From Hyphomonas polymorpha PS728 (GTDB lineage Bacteria > Pseudomonadota > Alphaproteobacteria > Caulobacterales > Hyphomonadaceae): a stretch of DNA of 64,000 bases. The position numbers and the translations under genes were made by a program. The notes beneath the pieces were generated by a model that worked only from the letters and a program-made list of their open reading frames with translations, was not told the origin of the DNA and ran no database searches. The stretch covers positions 248,001 through 312,000 of the forward strand of contig NZ_ARYM01000001.1 in assembly GCF_000685315.1 (NCBI RefSeq), written 5' to 3'. Below, one piece after another: positions 61,734 to 64,000 of this stretch (position 1 is its first letter; every line of letters begins with the position of its first letter).

Positions 61734-62825
61734 CTACCGCCCTGTCTGTCCCCGGTGGCGCAGCTTTGCGTCCGCCAGCACGCAGGCCATCATCGCTTCG
61801 GCCACCGGCACCGCGCGAATGCCCACGCACGGATCGTGCCGGCCGATCGTGCGCACATCCACTTCCTCTCCGTCGCGGGTGATGGATTTCACCTCGTTGA
61901 GAATGGAAGATGTCGGTTTGATCGCGATACGGACGACTACGTCCTGCCCGGTAGAGATGCCACCGGCCACCCCGCCATTATTGTTCGCGAGGAAACGCGG
62001 CGCGCCATTGCCCGCGCGCATCTCGTCGGCGTTTTCTTCCCCGCTCATCGCGGCGGCGGCAAAGCCTGCGCCGATTTCCACGCCCTTCACAGCATTGATG
62101 CTCATCATCGCGCCGGCGAGTTCGGCGTCGAGCTTGCCATAGACCGGCGCGCCCCATCCGGCCGGAACGCCGGAGGCATGCACCTCGACAATCGCCCCGG
62201 TCGAGCTGCCCGATTTGCGCACGCTGTCGAGATACTCCTCCCACTGCGCGGCCATCGCCGCATCCGGGCCCCAGAAGGGGTTCTCCTGCGTCTGGGCCCA
62301 GTTCCAGCGCTCCGGGTCGATCATGTGCGGGCCAATCTTCACCACGGCGCCGCGAATGACGACGCCCTCGCCGAGCACGCGGCGTGCCACCGCGCCAGCG
62401 GCCACGCGGGCGGCCGTTTCCCGCGCCGAGGAGCGGCCGCCGCCGCGATAGTCGCGTACGCCGTATTTCTGGTCATAGGCATAATCGGCATGGCCGGGGC
62501 GGTAGCGGTCGCGGATTTCGCGGTAATCTTTGGAACGCTGGTCAGTGTTCTCGATCATCAGCGAGATCGGCGTGCCGGTGGTCACGGGCCCGTCCGTGCG
62601 GTCGTCCTCGAACACGCCGGAGAGGATTTTCACCTCATCGGCCTCCTGGCGCTGCGTCACGAAGCGGGAGGTGCCGGGGCGGCGCTTGTCCAGGAATTGC
62701 TGGATGAACGGCGCGTCCAGAGGCAATCCGGGCGGGCAGCCATCCACGACACAGCCAAGCGCCGGCCCATGACTTTCGCCCCAGGTGGTGACGCGGAACA
62801 GGTGGCCAAATGTATTGTGGGACAT
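61734..62825 (-). CDS. aroC: Chorismate synthase
   Basis: Last step of the shikimate pathway: converts 5-enolpyruvylshikimate-3-phosphate to chorismate with reduced FMN. The protein is 363 residues. Signatures: [39 protein letters not shown] sequence ([20 protein letters not shown]), [20 protein letters not shown], and the C-terminal [23 protein letters not shown] at 62825. Divergent from pdxH. Confidence 0.97.
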   Translation of the reverse strand: MSHNTFGHLFRVTTWGESHGPALGCVVDGCPPGLPLDAPFIQQFLDKRRPGTSRFVTQRQEADEVKILSGVFEDDRTDGPVTTGTPISLMIENTDQRSKDYREIRDRYRPGHADYAYDQKYGVRDYRGGGRSSARETAARVAAGAVARRVLGEGVVIRGAVVKIGPHMIDPERWNWAQTQENPFWGPDAAMAAQWEEYLDSVRKSGSSTGAIVEVHASGVPAGWGAPVYGKLDAELAGAMMSINAVKGVEIGAGFAAAAMSGEENADEMRAGNGAPRFLANNNGGVAGGISTGQDVVVRIAIKPTSSILNEVKSITRDGEEVDVRTIGRHDPCVGIRAVPVAEAMMACVLADAKLRHRGQTGR

Positions 62826-62909
62826 GTGACAGGCTATCCTCTCGCGGCTGCGGGCCTCGTCCTATATGAAAAACGAAGGCTTACAAACCGCGAAAAGGTG
62901 GGCGTGCCC

Positions 62910-63569
62910 ATGACCTCTCCTGTAATTCCGCCCAGCCCCAGCGCGGCTGACTATGCTGCCGAGGGCGACCGCCCGCTGGTGCCGGAGACAGATAACCCCA
63001 TCGGCCTCTTCCAGGACTGGATGGCGCAGGCCCGCGCCAGCGAGCCCAACGATTCCAACGCCATGTCGCTGGCCACCGTCGATGCCGAGGGCCGGCCGGA
63101 TGTGCGCATTGTGCTGCTGAAGGGCGTCGACCAGGAGGGCTTTACCTTCTTTACCAATCTTGAGAGCACAAAGGGCGTGCAACTCGCCGCCCATCCGGTG
63201 GCGGCGCTTTGTTTCCATTGGAAAAGCCAGCGCCGGCAGGTGCGGGTGCGCGGCGGGGTAACCCCGGTCAGCGCGGCCGAAGCCGACACCTATTTCGCCA
63301 GCCGCGCGGCGCAGAGCCGGATCAGCGCGATCGCGTCCGACCAGTCCCGCCCGCTGGCCGACCGGGCAGTGTTCGAGCAGCGCGTGGCCGAAATCTCGTC
63401 CATCTATGGCGACGACAAGGACATTCCCCGCCCGCCGCATTGGGGCGGCTTCCGCCTCGCGCCGACCGAGATCGAGTTCTGGCAGGACCAGGCCTTCCGG
63501 ATGCATGACCGGTTGCGCTTCTACCGGAAGGAAAGCGGCGGCTGGGCAACGGTGCGGCTTTACCCGTAA
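62910..63569 (+). CDS. pdxH: Pyridoxamine 5'-phosphate oxidase
   Basis: FMN oxidase that makes pyridoxal-5'-phosphate. The protein is 219 residues. Seen: NAMSLATVDAEGRPDVRIVL, GFTFFTNLESTKGVQLAAHP, FHWKSQRRQVRVRGGVTPVS, and the PRPPHWGGFRLAPTEIEFWQ through RMHDRLRFYR tail, which is diagnostic. ATG at 62910 with AAAGGTG upstream. Its product is the cofactor of the tryptophanase in this window, though the genes are unlinked. Confidence 0.96.
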   Translation: MTSPVIPPSPSAADYAAEGDRPLVPETDNPIGLFQDWMAQARASEPNDSNAMSLATVDAEGRPDVRIVLLKGVDQEGFTFFTNLESTKGVQLAAHPVAALCFHWKSQRRQVRVRGGVTPVSAAEADTYFASRAAQSRISAIASDQSRPLADRAVFEQRVAEISSIYGDDKDIPRPPHWGGFRLAPTEIEFWQDQAFRMHDRLRFYRKESGGWATVRLYP

Positions 63570-63585
63570 ACCGCCGCCCTGGCCG

Positions 63586-64000
63586 TCAGACGATTTCGGT
63601 GCCGGTCCGCTCCACGATCATGTGGGGCGCCCCATCGCTGGTGCGGGCCTGCGAGACGCCGGCCGCTGAAACGGTGATCGTCACACGCGTGCGCAGGTTC
63701 GAGAAGCTGTCGAACTCGACCACATCGACCGCCTCGTCGAAGTGGATCGTCACTTCAAACGCGGCCCCGTCATAAAGCTCCTTCACGCCGAGCACCCGGC
63801 CCGTAAAAGGCTGTTTCAGATACCTGCCCGAGACGAAATCTCCGACCTGCAAGGGCACTTCAGGTTCGTTCGACAGCCGGGCCGAGGCGGTGTTCCAATC
63901 CCGGTATCCCAGTTCACGGGCGACCAGTTCGAGCGCCTGGGAATGGGAAACAGGATCGCCGCTGCGGGCGCGCTCGGCGCGGATTTCGCGGGCGCGGGCT
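63586..64000 (-). CDS. Glyoxalase-superfamily protein (5' end outside window)
   Basis: The visible minus-strand frame is about 137 residues and continues past the right edge. The upstream part reads EIRAERARSGDPVSHSQALE and LVARELGYRDWNTASARL, then PLQVGDFVSGRYLKQPFTGR. The N-terminal SHSQALEL...GYRDWNT block followed by a beta-rich part is characteristic of a family annotated as glyoxalase-superfamily protein, function not known to me. A start at the GTG at 63858 would drop the conserved N-terminal block, so the true start lies beyond the window. Confidence 0.72.
   Translation of the reverse strand, partial: ARAREIRAERARSGDPVSHSQALELVARELGYRDWNTASARLSNEPEVPLQVGDFVSGRYLKQPFTGRVLGVKELYDGAAFEVTIHFDEAVDVVEFDSFSNLRTRVTITVSAAGVSQARTSDGAPHMIVERTGTEIV

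Noticed and set aside
1-64000. tRNA, rRNA, CRISPR arrays, insertion sequences, phage genes
   Set aside because: None seen by eye. A tRNA or IS search tool would be needed to be certain.

Overview
The window is GC-rich, densely coded chromosomal DNA from an alphaproteobacterium. The gene complement (ahcY-purU-metK, PCuAC lipoprotein, glycine-zipper protein, glyoxalase-superfamily protein, RND pump, tlyA) would fit a Caulobacterales/Hyphomonadaceae-like marine or stalked lineage. That placement is inferred from gene content, not from an rRNA marker. I found no tRNA, rRNA, CRISPR array, insertion sequence or phage gene.

Layout. 1-3.4 kb: SAM-cycle operon ahcY-purU-metK (minus strand; metK is cut by the window edge). 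3.5-4.1 kb: a lone rfbC. 4.1-14.0 kb: a type II secretion system (T2SS) split into two divergent arms, gspE-K-L-M-C-H on minus and gspF-G-D-I on plus. 14.0-20.9 kb: an exported, probably abundant surface protein with its own promoter and strong terminator, then an operon made of a two-domain methyltransferase, a sulfotransferase-glycosyltransferase fusion, the missing pseudopilin gspJ, and a GT2 glycosyltransferase. 21.0-40.4 kb: a surface-polysaccharide locus with GT4, GT8-like, GT61 and GT2 transferases, a Wzm/Wzt ABC exporter, a 1265-residue sulfotransferase/coiled-coil/GT2/GT4 protein, a GtrA/GtrB/membrane-GT module, rfbBDA for dTDP-L-rhamnose, a rhamnosyltransferase-like GT2 and kdsA. 40.4-64 kb: mostly housekeeping and accessory genes: a 26-codon peptide gene with an extreme Shine-Dalgarno sequence, an acyl-CoA dehydrogenase, an SRPBCC-ArsR-P450 operon behind a tandem operator, tryptophanase, a phospholipase-C-like/DUF4332 fusion, an RND pump, an amidase, tlyA, a copper chaperone, a tandem pair of outer-membrane barrels, aroC and pdxH.

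How it may work together. The T2SS arms flank the surface-protein gene, and the last pseudopilin is translationally coupled inside the transferase operon. The simplest reading is a dedicated export-and-decoration system: the surface protein would leave by the T2SS and carry, or anchor, glycans made and modified (methylated, sulfated) by the neighbouring transferases. The 21-40 kb locus would supply rhamnose-containing cell-surface polysaccharide through the ABC exporter. This functional link is inference from gene order; the individual families are much better supported.
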